Origin: Flavobacterium frigidimaris
Lineage (GTDB): Bacteria > Bacteroidota > Bacteroidia > Flavobacteriales > Flavobacteriaceae
NCBI GenBank assembly: GCA_900129595.1
Contig: FQWG01000011.1
Location: 1-64,000, forward strand
DNA length: 64,000 bases
Reading direction: 5' to 3'
In this document: positions 36,796 to 47,500 of the stretch, piece by piece
Position numbering within the stretch: position 1 is the first letter of the stretch
Layout: each line of letters starts with the position of its first letter
Notes under the pieces: generated by a model
Told to the model about the DNA's origin: nothing
The model's input: the letters and a program-made list of their open reading frames with translations, nothing else
The model's database searches: none
Program-made: the position numbers and the translations under genes

Positions 36796-36884
36796 CACGC
36801 AGATTTAAAAAGATTTTAGCAGATTTAATTGATTTATTGTATAACTTCCAAATAATCCAATTAAATCTGCTTTAATCTGCGTGA
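36796..36884. repeat. inverted repeat between convergent cell wall genes
   Basis: CACGCAGATTTAAAAAGATT and TAGCAGATTTAATTG on the left face CAATTAAATCTGCTTTAATC and TGCGTG on the right. It can fold into a long hairpin and may work as a bidirectional terminator. Similar CTGCTTAAATCTGTGTGC text occurs near 21142-21159. Confidence 0.65.
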
Positions 36885-36913
36885 AAACAACTGTAGTTAT
36901 TAGCAAACTTTTT

Positions 36914-38494
36914 CTATTCTTCCGTTAACAGTTTTATCAAACTTTCATCTCTTTTGTAAACGTCTTTGTAAAAATTCAGATTTCCATCTCTGTCTACCCA
37001 AGCTGTGAAATATCCAATATAAACAGGTATTTTCTTTTTTAGCGTGTACCAGCTTTCTTTTCCGGCATGCATCAATTTATCAATTCTTTCCGGAGTCATG
37101 CTTGGATCTTGTTTTAAAAGTTCGATGGCTAATTCTCTTGGTTTGCCTACACGAACGCAACCGTGGCTGAAAGCCCTGTTTTCTCTTTCGAACAAACTTT
37201 TTGCCGGCGTGTCATGTAAATAGATATTATTTGAATTTGGAAATAAAAACTTCACCAGACCAAGCGAGTTATTTTTTCCGGGTAACTGACGAACTGCTCC
37301 ATTGTTCCATTCCAGATTTTTCTGAGCTAAATAATTCTTGTTTTTCGCCATTCCGGGTTTTATTTCACTTTTTATGATGCTTGGAGGCACATTCCAATAC
37401 GGGCTAAAAACAATATTGTTCATCATTCCGCTAAAAACTACGGTTTTGGTCATGGCTCTTCCCACCACAACCGGAGATACAAACACAATCTCATGATTGC
37501 GGATCAAATACAATCTAAACTCCGGAATATTAACTTCGATGTATTCTTTACCTTTTTCGAGTTCAGGATCAATCCATCTGCAACGCTCCATGTTGGCAAT
37601 AATTGTCTTAATTCTATCCGAAACAGGAATATTCAATTCAGCAATATGTTCCGGTAAAATAATATTTTTTGGTGTTAAACCGTGATGCAATTCATAGCTT
37701 CTGATTGCTTTTATCAATGTCGAGTCACAAATATTGCTTTTGCTATTTTCTTTAAGTTCACCCGTTATATAAAGCCTTTCTCTGATTTGCCCAATTGCTG
37801 CAACAGAATCTCCAAGTTTAAGACTTTTAAAATCTTCTGCTGTTTCGATAGTTTTCCAACCTCCTTTTTTCTCAATCTCTCGATATTGATGAAGGGCGTC
37901 ACGAAGCTTATAATATTGACTGAACATTTTGCTCTTTTTATCATCACTAATAGTCGATTTTTTATAAATCGAATCTGAAAACACCTGATAATTGACTTTT
38001 TTACGAGGTAAAAGCCATTCTAATGATTTGGTCGTTTTTTCGTCTACACCGGATAATTTCTGAACATAGTAAAAATATAAATTCGTAATCATCAAATCGG
38101 TATCAGCTTGTGACAATTTGTTTTCAGTAGTATGTTCAAAAACAGAACTGATCTTATCGTTGTAAGGGAAATTAGCTTTCAGACCTTCCTGATCCAATCC
38201 TTTGTATTTATTAAATAATGTATTGGCAAACTCGACTATGCCTTTATTATCCAGCCATAATTGGGTTGAATTGTTTTTTTTATACAAAGCCAGAACCTGA
38301 TCCTGAAATTTAACCAGTTTCGGATAGGTTTGGTAAAAAGCAGCAATACCGGTACTGTCAATTGAAATTTTAAGCTCAGGTACCACTTTCTCTGAAGTCT
38401 TTTTTGATTGTTCTTCTTTCTTATCTGCCTTCTTATTACAGGAAATCACAGAAAAAAGAAGCACAGCAGCAATAAGCGGATACAAAATTTTCAT
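36914..38494 (-). CDS. L,D-transpeptidase lipoprotein (YcbB/LdtD-like)
   Basis: The 526-residue protein has a lipobox VISC (Cys19), a long N-terminal region with an L,D-transpeptidase scaffold-like domain (about 40-270), a peptidoglycan-binding-like segment (about 255-290), and a YkuD catalytic domain (about 315-460). The catalytic Cys is in HGCVRVGKPREL, and the HDTPAKSLFERENRAFSHG stretch is the typical substrate loop. It forms 3-3 cross-links in peptidoglycan or attaches proteins to it. The lipid anchor, in place of the TM segment of E. coli YcbB, is notable. Confidence 0.9.
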   Translation of the reverse strand: MKILYPLIAAVLLFSVISCNKKADKKEEQSKKTSEKVVPELKISIDSTGIAAFYQTYPKLVKFQDQVLALYKKNNSTQLWLDNKGIVEFANTLFNKYKGLDQEGLKANFPYNDKISSVFEHTTENKLSQADTDLMITNLYFYYVQKLSGVDEKTTKSLEWLLPRKKVNYQVFSDSIYKKSTISDDKKSKMFSQYYKLRDALHQYREIEKKGGWKTIETAEDFKSLKLGDSVAAIGQIRERLYITGELKENSKSNICDSTLIKAIRSYELHHGLTPKNIILPEHIAELNIPVSDRIKTIIANMERCRWIDPELEKGKEYIEVNIPEFRLYLIRNHEIVFVSPVVVGRAMTKTVVFSGMMNNIVFSPYWNVPPSIIKSEIKPGMAKNKNYLAQKNLEWNNGAVRQLPGKNNSLGLVKFLFPNSNNIYLHDTPAKSLFERENRAFSHGCVRVGKPRELAIELLKQDPSMTPERIDKLMHAGKESWYTLKKKIPVYIGYFTAWVDRDGNLNFYKDVYKRDESLIKLLTEE

Positions 38495-38626
38495 AATATT
38501 TTTTTTAATAAAAATAGAAAAGTTTTAGTGAAAACAAAGTATTTATACAAAAATTAATAATGGCTTTGCAAAACCGAAAAATAATCCAGCCTGCTCTCTC
38601 GTTTCCTTAAATATAAGGCACAAAAA

Positions 38627-38660
38627 AAACTCCAGGAAACATGACTTAACTGGAGTTTTT
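38627..38660 (-). terminator. terminator of the DUF1573 gene
   Basis: AAAACTCCAG/CTGGAGTTTT forms a 10-bp stem. On the minus strand it continues into a T-run. Confidence 0.85.
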
Positions 38661-38683
38661 CGCTTTATAACCAACCTTTATTT

Positions 38684-39100
38684 TTAGATTACTGTCCCTT
38701 TTAGAGTAAGTACTTTTGGAGTAGTCTCCGCACTTGTTGTTACAGTAACTGTTTTTGTAAAACCACCTTTGTTTGCTGCATTATACGTTGCTGTTACTTT
38801 AGCTGATTTACCAGGTAAAATAGGCTCTTTTGTATAATCTGTTGCAGTACATCCACAAGATCCCTGAACGTTTGTAATAACAACCGCAGTTTTTCCTGTA
38901 TTTTTAAATTCGTAAACAATCGCTTTTGGTGTTCCCTGAGGAATCTGACCTACATCGATAGTTTCTGCTTTCCATACAATTGTAGAAGCTGTAGCTTCAA
39001 CTATTTTTTCTTCAGAAGTCATAGATTGTATAGGTGCAATTGCTGAAAAAGACATTAAGCTTAAAGCTAAGGCTAACATCGAAATTTTAATCATTTTCAT
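38684..39100 (-). CDS. DUF1573 secreted protein
   Basis: This 138-residue protein has a signal peptide (cleavage near SAIAP) and one DUF1573 domain with the signature VQGSCGCTATDYTKEPILPGKSAKV, an immunoglobulin-like fold related to ASH/MSP domains. Function is unknown; such proteins are common and abundant in Bacteroidota. It is monocistronic, with its own terminator. Confidence 0.88.
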   Translation of the reverse strand: MKMIKISMLALALSLMSFSAIAPIQSMTSEEKIVEATASTIVWKAETIDVGQIPQGTPKAIVYEFKNTGKTAVVITNVQGSCGCTATDYTKEPILPGKSAKVTATYNAANKGGFTKTVTVTTSAETTPKVLTLKGTVI

Positions 39101-39261
39101 AGTTATATAATTTAATGGTTTATAGTTCTAATTTTGTTTTACAAAGGTAATTCAGACAAATCCGAATCGCTGTTAACCGATTTCAAATCTTTGTTAATGA
39201 CTTGTTAATCGGCGTTTTTAAATCTAAATTTGATTAATATTACATTCTAAAAACTGCATTC

Positions 39262-40524
39262 TTGAAAATAAACAAACTCAATAGTATTATCCTTCTGGGA
39301 CTTGTCGCCATTATAAGCATTTTGGTAGCGCAATTGCTTTGGACTAAAGAGGCTTTTACTTTAGAACAAAAAAAACTAAGTCAGAAAACCCATATTGCTT
39401 TACTTGAAGTTGCCCGAAAATTGTACAAAGGCACCAATCATGAATTGCCGGCACAAAACCCGGTGCAGAAAATTGCCAACGATTACTATATCGTAAATAT
39501 CGACAATGATTTTGAACCTGATATCTTAGAATTTTATCTGAAAACGGAATTCAAAAAAATGAATATTACGACTGATTTTGAATATGCGATGTACAATTGC
39601 CAAAGTGATGAAATGATTTATGGCAATTATATTTCTTTGTCACAAAAAGGGAAAGGAAAACAATCCGTGCATTTTCCGAAGCACAAAAATCTGGTGTATT
39701 ATTTTGCAATTCGTTTTCCTAATGAAACCTCGTATTTATTCAGTTCAATGCGATTTTGGTTTGTACTTTCGATTGCCCTGATTCTTATTTTATTGATTTA
39801 TGTGTATTCGATTTTTACGCTTTTACAGCAAAAAAAATACTCTGAACTGCAACGGGATTTTATTAATAATATGACCCATGAATTCAAAACGCCTTTATCT
39901 TCTATTTTAATTGCATCAAAATACTTAAGTGAACAAAATCCGATTAAAGAAGATAAAAAACTGCACACGTATACCAATATTATTATCAATCAGAGTCATA
40001 AACTGAACCATCATATTGAGAAAATTTTAAATATTGCCAGATCGGATTCTGCACCTTTAGAATTAAAAAAAGAAACGATTGCAATTGTTCCGATTATTCA
40101 GGAAACAATCGAAAATATTCAGTTAAAATACCCTGAGGCGAGTATTAAAATCGAAACACTTTCGAATGATTATCAAATAGAAACAGATGTTTTTCACTTC
40201 ACCAATTTAGTGTATAATTTACTGGACAATGCTGTAAAATACTGCAACGAAAAACCAGAAATTACTATTAAAATTGCAATAGAAAGTGCATGTCTAAAAT
40301 TAGCTTTTATTGATAACGGGATTGGAATTTCGACAAAAAATATTTCTTTTATCTTTGATAAGTTCTATAGGGCCAAAAACGAAAAAAGCAATGAAGTAAC
40401 TGGCTTTGGACTTGGCTTATATTATGTAAAAGAGATTTGTAACCTGCACAATTGGAAAATAAAAGCCGAAAACAATTCAACAAACGGTATGACTATAACT
40501 TTATCAATTCCTTATAAAAAATGA
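39262..40524 (+). CDS. sensor histidine kinase (RprX-like)
   Basis: The 420-residue inner membrane sensor has two transmembrane helices (about 8-27 and 163-188) around a periplasmic domain of about 135 residues with no recognised fold. The HisKA domain carries the phosphoacceptor H206 in NNMTHEFKTPLSS, and the HATPase domain has N- and G-box motifs (NLLDNAVKYC, DNGIGIS, GFGLGLYYVK). Translation is taken from a TTG at 39262, because no ATG lies upstream of the first TM helix in frame. It overlaps the response regulator gene by 4 bp (ATGA). Confidence 0.93.
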   Translation: MKINKLNSIILLGLVAIISILVAQLLWTKEAFTLEQKKLSQKTHIALLEVARKLYKGTNHELPAQNPVQKIANDYYIVNIDNDFEPDILEFYLKTEFKKMNITTDFEYAMYNCQSDEMIYGNYISLSQKGKGKQSVHFPKHKNLVYYFAIRFPNETSYLFSSMRFWFVLSIALILILLIYVYSIFTLLQQKKYSELQRDFINNMTHEFKTPLSSILIASKYLSEQNPIKEDKKLHTYTNIIINQSHKLNHHIEKILNIARSDSAPLELKKETIAIVPIIQETIENIQLKYPEASIKIETLSNDYQIETDVFHFTNLVYNLLDNAVKYCNEKPEITIKIAIESACLKLAFIDNGIGISTKNISFIFDKFYRAKNEKSNEVTGFGLGLYYVKEICNLHNWKIKAENNSTNGMTITLSIPYKK

Positions 40525-41207
40525 AACAATTCAAAATACTTTATACCGAAGACGATGAAACATTAGCTTTTTTGACCAAAGACAATTTGGAACAAAACAA
40601 CTATGAGGTGGTGCATTGCTGCGACGGAAAACTGGGCCTGGAAACCTTTAAAAAAGAAATTTTCGACATTTGTATTTTTGATATCATGATGCCCAAAATG
40701 GATGGTTTTGAACTGGCTACTGAAATCAGAAAAACGAATACTGATATTCCGATTATTTTTCTTTCGGCTAAAACGTTAAAAGAAGATCGTATTAAAGGAC
40801 TGCGATTGGGCGCCGATGATTATTTGGTAAAGCCTTTTAGTATTGAAGAATTGCTTTTGAAAATTGAAATTTTCCTGAAGCGTTCCCAGAAAAATATTCC
40901 GGCAGACAAATCGGTTTACGAAATTGGAAAGTACCAGTTTGACACCAATAATTTTATTCTTTTTAATGAGAATGAAAAAATCAGCCTTACGCAACGCGAA
41001 GCCGACTTACTAAAATTATTTCTGGACAATAAGAATCTGGTTTTAAAAAGAGAACAAATTTTAACTTCACTCTGGGGAACTGATGATTATTTCATGGGAC
41101 GAAGCCTGGACGTTTTTATTTCACGTCTGCGTAAAATTCTGATGAACGAAACAGGAATTTCTATAGAAAACCTTCATGGAATTGGGTTTAGGTTTACGAT
41201 TGTTTAG
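40521..41207 (+). CDS. OmpR-family response regulator (RprY-like)
   Basis: The 228-residue protein has a receiver domain with phosphoacceptor D54 in CIFDIMMPKMDGFEL, conserved Lys in DYLVKPF, and a C-terminal winged-helix DNA-binding domain (about 130-226; LTQREADLLKLF, GRSLDVFISRLRKIL). It is cotranslated with the kinase through the ATGA overlap. Targets and signal are unknown; the pair resembles RprXY of Bacteroides in architecture. Confidence 0.94.
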   Translation: MKQFKILYTEDDETLAFLTKDNLEQNNYEVVHCCDGKLGLETFKKEIFDICIFDIMMPKMDGFELATEIRKTNTDIPIIFLSAKTLKEDRIKGLRLGADDYLVKPFSIEELLLKIEIFLKRSQKNIPADKSVYEIGKYQFDTNNFILFNENEKISLTQREADLLKLFLDNKNLVLKREQILTSLWGTDDYFMGRSLDVFISRLRKILMNETGISIENLHGIGFRFTIV

Positions 41208-41451
41208 AAATTTAAGTCTTTTGAAAGAAAAACTAAACGGTAAATACTTTTTTAATAACAGCTCTCAATCAAAGTAACCCCAGTATAAAAAACAGTCTTT
41301 GCTTTATTAGTGATAATGTAAATAAAATAGTTATGAAACCCTTCTTGTAAATTCATAAATTAAACAATAACAATTCTGCTAAAAATAAGGAAAAAACTGT
41401 AAAATAAGTTTTAAAAACTTTCGTAATTTTAAGATATAAATTTCTCTCGAT

Positions 41452-42216
41452 ATGAAATTACATCACTTACGCAATGCCACTTTAGTTATCGAAACGGAAA
41501 CCGATGTTATATTGGTGGATCCCATGTTAGGAAAAAGAAAAACGATTCCGCCTTTTACAATTTTTCGTTATAAACCTCATAGAAATCCACTTGTTGCTTT
41601 ACCCAAAAATAGCAGGGACATTTTAAGCAGAGTAACTATTTGCCTGATTACCCATTTACATCCTGATCATATTGACAAAGCCGGAGAAATTTTTTTAAGA
41701 CGAAAAAGCATTCCTGTCATTTGCAGCGCAAAAGATGAAAATGCTTTAACAAAAAGAGGGTTAACTATTACCCAACGTTTGAATTATTGGGAGCCACAAG
41801 AATTTTTAGGGGGCAAAATCACAGGAATTCCTGCCATTCACGGTTACGGATTTATTGCAAAACTGATGGGAAATGTGATGGGTTTTTATATTGAATTACC
41901 CAACCAAAAATCAATTTATATCAGTTCTGATACGATTTTCACAGAACACGTTCAAAAGGTTTTAATCGAATTTAAACCGGACATTGCAACAGTTGCCTGC
42001 GGAACGGCACGATTAGATATTGGTCAGCCTTTATTGATGCGTATGAATGATATTTTGAAGTTTGCCGCCCTGGCTCCCGGAAAAGTTTTTGCCAATCATT
42101 TAGAAGCTTTAAATCATTGCCCAACAACGAGAGCCCAATTAAAATCAGCACTTGCTGAACATCATCTTTTAGATAAAGTTGCCATTCCAAATGATGGAAC
42201 CAGTTTGGAATATTGA
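41452..42216 (+). CDS. MBL-fold metallo-hydrolase (UlaG-like)
   Basis: The 254-residue cytoplasmic protein has the metallo-beta-lactamase motif THLHPDHID (about 76-84), the early LVDPML, the later ISSDTIF and the FANHLEALNHC His. The MKLHHLRNATLVIE start is typical of UlaG-type members. These hydrolyse phosphoester or lactone substrates; the substrate is not known here. It converges with the radical SAM gene, with one base between the stop codons. Confidence 0.85.
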   Translation: MKLHHLRNATLVIETETDVILVDPMLGKRKTIPPFTIFRYKPHRNPLVALPKNSRDILSRVTICLITHLHPDHIDKAGEIFLRRKSIPVICSAKDENALTKRGLTITQRLNYWEPQEFLGGKITGIPAIHGYGFIAKLMGNVMGFYIELPNQKSIYISSDTIFTEHVQKVLIEFKPDIATVACGTARLDIGQPLLMRMNDILKFAALAPGKVFANHLEALNHCPTTRAQLKSALAEHHLLDKVAIPNDGTSLEY

Positions 42217-42217
42217 T

Positions 42218-44434
42218 TTATAAAACCAGTAATCCAAATTCACGCAATGTATTAATTGGTTTTGAATACCAAAATAATTCAAAGTCCTCTAAATTGGTTT
42301 CAAAGTCGGCCTTTACTTCCTGAAAAGTATAATTCTTAGCATTTGAAATCGTTATTTTGGTTAAAATCTCTACCAGCCATTCCCCTTCTTCCTTATTGGT
42401 CTGAAGGTTGAAACTTTCTTTTTTATCATGAAAAGTAAAAGTCATGATTTCCCAGGATCTTCCTTTCTTAGATTTTGTGAAATGTTCAACAAAAGGCTTT
42501 CCTCCTAACCAAACGACTTTTGCATTTGGTTTGGTATTAAAATCATTTCCTTCTTCCAATGCATTAAAAATAAAATCAGGATCTATTTTTGTTTTCGGAA
42601 TTTTAAAATCAAACCAATCTTGCAGTTCATAATCAAAACAGATTCCGTGCATGAAATTAAAGAGCGATTTCTTTAATCCGAAACTAAATTTATCATGATT
42701 GATTCCTGTAGAATCTGTATAATCAATATCGTTGTTAGCAAAAGTTCCAATGGCTTCGGTCTTTTTTGTTACGCCAAATTTCTCCGGATACAGCCCAACC
42801 GGACTATGCGCTGTCATGGCGAACTGATGCCAAAAACCGGATTGCAGAATTCCTGCTTCAAATAATTGGCGTACCATTTCGAGACTGTCAACAGTTTCCT
42901 GAATGGTTTGTGTTGGATATCCATACATCAAATACGCATGAACCATAATTCCGGCTTCGGTAAAATTTCGCGTCACTTTTGCCACTTGTTCCACCGTTAC
43001 CCCTTTGTCTATTAGTTTTAATAATCGGTCAGAAGCAACTTCTAAACCACCGGAAACAGCAATACATCCGGAAGCTTTTAATAACAAACACAAATCTTTA
43101 GAAAAACTTTTCTCAAATCGAATATTTGTCCACCACGTAACAGCTAATTTTCTGCGTAAAATTTCTAAAGCCAAAGCACGCATCAAAGCAGGAGGAGCTG
43201 CTTCATCGACAAAATGGAATCCGTTTTGCCCTGTTTGCAGCATCATATCTTCCATTCGATCGCACAACAAATTGGCAGCAACAGGTTCGTATACTTTGAT
43301 ATAATCTAACGAAATATCACAAAAAGTACATTTTCCCCAATAGCAACCGTGCGCCATGGTGAGTTTATTCCAACGTCCGTCGCTCCACATTCTGTGCATT
43401 GGATTCACGATTTCGATTACCGAAATGTATTTATCCAAAGACAAATCAGAATAATCAGGCGTTCCTACATAAGCCTGTTTGTAATCGTGTTTTAAAGAAT
43501 TGTTTTTGTACACTACTTTTCCGTCTTCTAATAAAAAAGTTCTTTTATAACGCTTCTCGTCCCTCGACTCCGCTCGGGATGACAAATTTTCAACAAGTTC
43601 TTCAATTGGAACTTCTCCATCATCTAAAGTGATAAAATCGAAAAACTCGAAAACACGAGCATCTGAAAGTGAACGTAATTCGGTATTAGGAAAACCGCCA
43701 CCCATCGAAATTTTGATTTCGGGATGATGTTGCTTGATCCATTGTGCACATCTGAAAGCGCTGTATAAATTCCCCGGAAAGGGAACAGAAATCAGAAAAA
43801 ATGTAGGCTGAATCGTTTCAATCTTCGCTTTTAAAATCGAAATTAAAATCGCATCTATATAAGTGGGTTCTTGCTGTAAAGCCTCATACAATTCATCAAA
43901 TGAATTGGCGCTTCGGCCTAAACGCTCAGCATATCGGCTAAAGCCAAAATTTTCATCGACACATTCAACAATATAATCGGAGATATCTTCAAGATACAAA
44001 GTTGCCAAATGTTTCGCTTTATCCTGAGTTCCCATGGTTCCAAATGCCCAATCCAATTCTTCTAACTGTGCAAAACGAGACGCTTCCGGCAGAAAATCTT
44101 CCTGACAAATCTGCAAGGCCAATGTTGGATTTTTCCCCTGTAAAAACTGAATTACAGCATCAATAGTTTTGATGTATTCATCCTGTAAAGCAAAAATACG
44201 TTTAGAGTTATCAGATGTTTCAGAACCTGAAACTTGAAACCTGAAACCTGAAACTTCAAACAAATCAATCAATCCTTTTTTCGAAAACAATTCTAAAATC
44301 ACATCAATACCCAAATCTGCCTGAACCGATTCGATCTTTTTTGTGTTTAGAAATCCTTTTATATACGCTGTCGCCGGATACGGAGTATTCAGTTGGGTAA
44401 AAGGCGGGGTAACAACAAAAAGTTTCGTTTTCAA
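42218..44434 (-). CDS. B12-binding-type radical SAM protein with CX4CX2C motif
   Basis: The 738-residue protein has an N-terminal cobalamin-binding-like Rossmann region (about 190-290; KISMGGGFPNTELRSL, ITLDDGEVPIEEL) and a radical SAM barrel from about 355. The cluster cysteines C364, C369 and C372 sit in GCYWGKCTFCD, a CX4CX2C spacing instead of the common CX3CX2C. GGLEVASDRLLKLIDKG and AYLMYGYPTQT are further radical SAM motifs. Two segments (VSGFRFQVSG at 61-70; SSRAESRDEK at 285-294) look like translated dispersed repeats inserted in frame. The product is unknown. Confidence 0.85.
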   Translation of the reverse strand: MKTKLFVVTPPFTQLNTPYPATAYIKGFLNTKKIESVQADLGIDVILELFSKKGLIDLFEVSGFRFQVSGSETSDNSKRIFALQDEYIKTIDAVIQFLQGKNPTLALQICQEDFLPEASRFAQLEELDWAFGTMGTQDKAKHLATLYLEDISDYIVECVDENFGFSRYAERLGRSANSFDELYEALQQEPTYIDAILISILKAKIETIQPTFFLISVPFPGNLYSAFRCAQWIKQHHPEIKISMGGGFPNTELRSLSDARVFEFFDFITLDDGEVPIEELVENLSSRAESRDEKRYKRTFLLEDGKVVYKNNSLKHDYKQAYVGTPDYSDLSLDKYISVIEIVNPMHRMWSDGRWNKLTMAHGCYWGKCTFCDISLDYIKVYEPVAANLLCDRMEDMMLQTGQNGFHFVDEAAPPALMRALALEILRRKLAVTWWTNIRFEKSFSKDLCLLLKASGCIAVSGGLEVASDRLLKLIDKGVTVEQVAKVTRNFTEAGIMVHAYLMYGYPTQTIQETVDSLEMVRQLFEAGILQSGFWHQFAMTAHSPVGLYPEKFGVTKKTEAIGTFANNDIDYTDSTGINHDKFSFGLKKSLFNFMHGICFDYELQDWFDFKIPKTKIDPDFIFNALEEGNDFNTKPNAKVVWLGGKPFVEHFTKSKKGRSWEIMTFTFHDKKESFNLQTNKEEGEWLVEILTKITISNAKNYTFQEVKADFETNLEDFELFWYSKPINTLREFGLLVL

Positions 44435-44557
44435 AAGAATTTATTTTTTGCAAAAATACAGGATATTTAGAGACTTTTCAGGAAAAGATTCAACTTGTGA
44501 TTTTAGTTTTATTTTGTAGATATTTAATTACATTTGCTTCGCAGCTAAATATCGTAT

Positions 44558-47500
44558 ATGAAGAAAATTTTACTCTTATTTATTGTTTTTATCAAATGTA
44601 CTTGTGTTTTTGCGCAAGAAATTAATCCTAATTCGTCCAATAATTTTTTATTAGAAGATAAAAATGGGCATCTCATTCAAAATTTGGAACAACAAAAACA
44701 ATTTTTGAAAATTAGGGAAGAAAAGATGAAGGCAGAAGTGCTTAATTTAAAAAAAGTAATTTTAAATTCAAAAGATGGAAATTTAACTTCAAAAACAGCC
44801 GCTACTCTTCAAGGAGTAGAAATGTGCACCAATGGAGGTTTTGAGCAATATGAAACTGTAAACGGAGGCAGTTACCTGAAGAATTTTCTTTGCACAATAG
44901 GTGATCCTCCCGGACCAACTCAATGCCGGTCGATCACCAATACTGCCGATTCCTACATCAATCGCTATGATCCTAATAATATGAACATTATGGCAACCGG
45001 TGTTTCTGCCAATTTGGTTGACCCGTATATAGGAGACATTAAAGCATTTGATCAATATGCTCTTAAAATCAATTATGAGAATTCCTCTACTTATGGTTCT
45101 ATTGTGCAGGGCAAAAGGTTTAAAACTAATAATGAAAATTATCTGAAATTCAACTACAAAGCGGTATTACAAAGTGTGTACGACAATAGTCATACGGATA
45201 ATCAAGCTTTTGTAAAAGCACGGATTTTAGATAAAAATAAGGCGGTTGTCAGTGAATTTTGTTTAGTAGGAGATGAAAAAAATTGTATTTTCAGTAAGGT
45301 TCCGAGTCAGTCTTCTGATTTTGTTACTTTATATACCAGCAATTGGCAATCAGGAATATTGGACATTTCATCAATTCCTAATAATGAAGAATTTACCGTT
45401 GAATTTATGGCTTCAAGATGTGGATTGGGCGGGCATTTTGGGTATATGTATGTTGATGATGTTTGTATTTTACATTCTGCAGAAAATCTGCAAGGCTCTA
45501 TAGAACTAGATCCTTTGTATAAAGTTTGTCCAACTTTACCGATTTCAGTTTGCGGCAGTTATACGATTCCTAATTCTGGAGGAATTTCCGCCTCAGTAAA
45601 AAAAATCACTTTAAATGTTTACAACAGCAGTAACGTTTCAGTTTATAGTACATCAACTACATCAAGCTTAGACACAACAAATAAAAAATTTTGTTTTACA
45701 TTAAAAACCAGTGATTTTCCAAATATTACAAATGCTAATTATAATGTAGGCGTACAAGTAGATTATGACATTTCCGGAACTTCCTGCGCAGGAACTACAT
45801 TTAATTCTGCCATAGATCCTGATGCAAATCCCGGCTGGGATATTTCTTTTTTGAATTGCTCTTCAAGTTGTAACATTAATGTAACGACCGCCACAATATC
45901 TCAATGTGATGCAAACCGTGACGGGAGTGAAAATTTTGATTTGTCTACATTAAATTCTTTAGTGGTTGCTTCTACAGCGGGTTTGAATTTTAGTTATTTC
46001 AAAAATTATAACGAGGCCGAATCCAACTTGAATGCTATTACCAATTTTACAAGTTACCCAAGTTCAAGTGCTTCTGTTTTTGTCAGGGTGAGCAGGGATG
46101 CAACATGCTACAAAATAATTTCTGCCAATTTAGAGGTAAGAAATCCCACTGCAAATATTACAGGTATTCTAAATGTTTGCTCCGGAAGCACTGTATTAAC
46201 TGCTTCTCCAGGGTCTTCGTATTTATGGAATACTGGAGAAACTACGCAAAGCATTACGGTAACTTCGTTAGGAGATTATTCTGTTACTGTCACAGATTCT
46301 TTTGGATGTACCAGCAATGCAAGTGTTACTATCGAACCAAGCCAAACTGCCGTTTCTCCTATATTGCAGATTACGCAACCTTCTTGTTTTGTCTCCACGG
46401 GAACAATAAAAGTAACTTCACCGGCATCACAATATAGTTTTGATGATGGCTACACTTGGGGTGCAAGCGACACAAAGAGTAATTTATATCCCGGAACCTA
46501 TTTAGTAAAAATAAAGACCGTAAATGGATGTACTTCTTATTCTCAAAGTGTAACTATTACAGCAGCTTCTACTTTGTATCCAAATTACAGTTACACCAAT
46601 CCTTTATTTTGCGGAGATACCGGCAGTATTACCATTACAACTCCAGCTACATATTATAGCTTTGATGATGGTAAAACCTGGGTAAATAATTCTATTGCTA
46701 ACAATCTTTTACCTGCAAATTATAAAATTCGTACCAAAGATTTACAAGGTTGTATTTCGTCGGCAAACAATGTGCTCATTAGTAGTAATACACTGGAAAC
46801 TCCAACTTATACAATCGAATTACCTGCTTGTACTGTAAAAGGAAGCATTACAATCAATACTCTTTCAGATTTTTACACTTTTGACGGAGGAAGCACATGG
46901 GTTACAAACAACAAAATGAGCAATTTAAACGCAGGAAGTTATTCTTTAGGAATTAAAAATGCTTTAGGCTGTACTTCCTATTATACCTATGCTTATTTAA
47001 ATGATTTTAAAGATTTCTCCCCTCAATATACAACTGAACAACCTGTTTGCGGAACAGATGGCAGCATTACTATTACTACTTCAGCAGATTTATATAGTTT
47101 TGATAATGGAGCAACTTGGACTAGTAATAATGTTAAAATTTTACCTTTCGGACGCTATCAAATAAAAATAAAAAACAGTGCAGGATGTATCAGTTCAGCT
47201 AATTATGTTTCTTTAAATCAGCCTTACTTAAATCAGCCAATTATTACCCAGGAACAGCCAACTTGTGGTGTAAACGGAAAAATCACCGTCAACTCGTTAT
47301 CCGATTTTTATAGTTTTGACAATGGTGCAACTTGGACAACTCTCAATTCTAAATCATTACCTCCTGGCATTTATACCGTAATTATCAAAAATAATCTTGG
47401 CTGTATGTCTTATCCAAATACTGTTTATTTAAATAATCCTAATATAGATATACCCAATTATACAGTTGTTCAGCCCACTTGTACATCCTCGGGGAGTATT

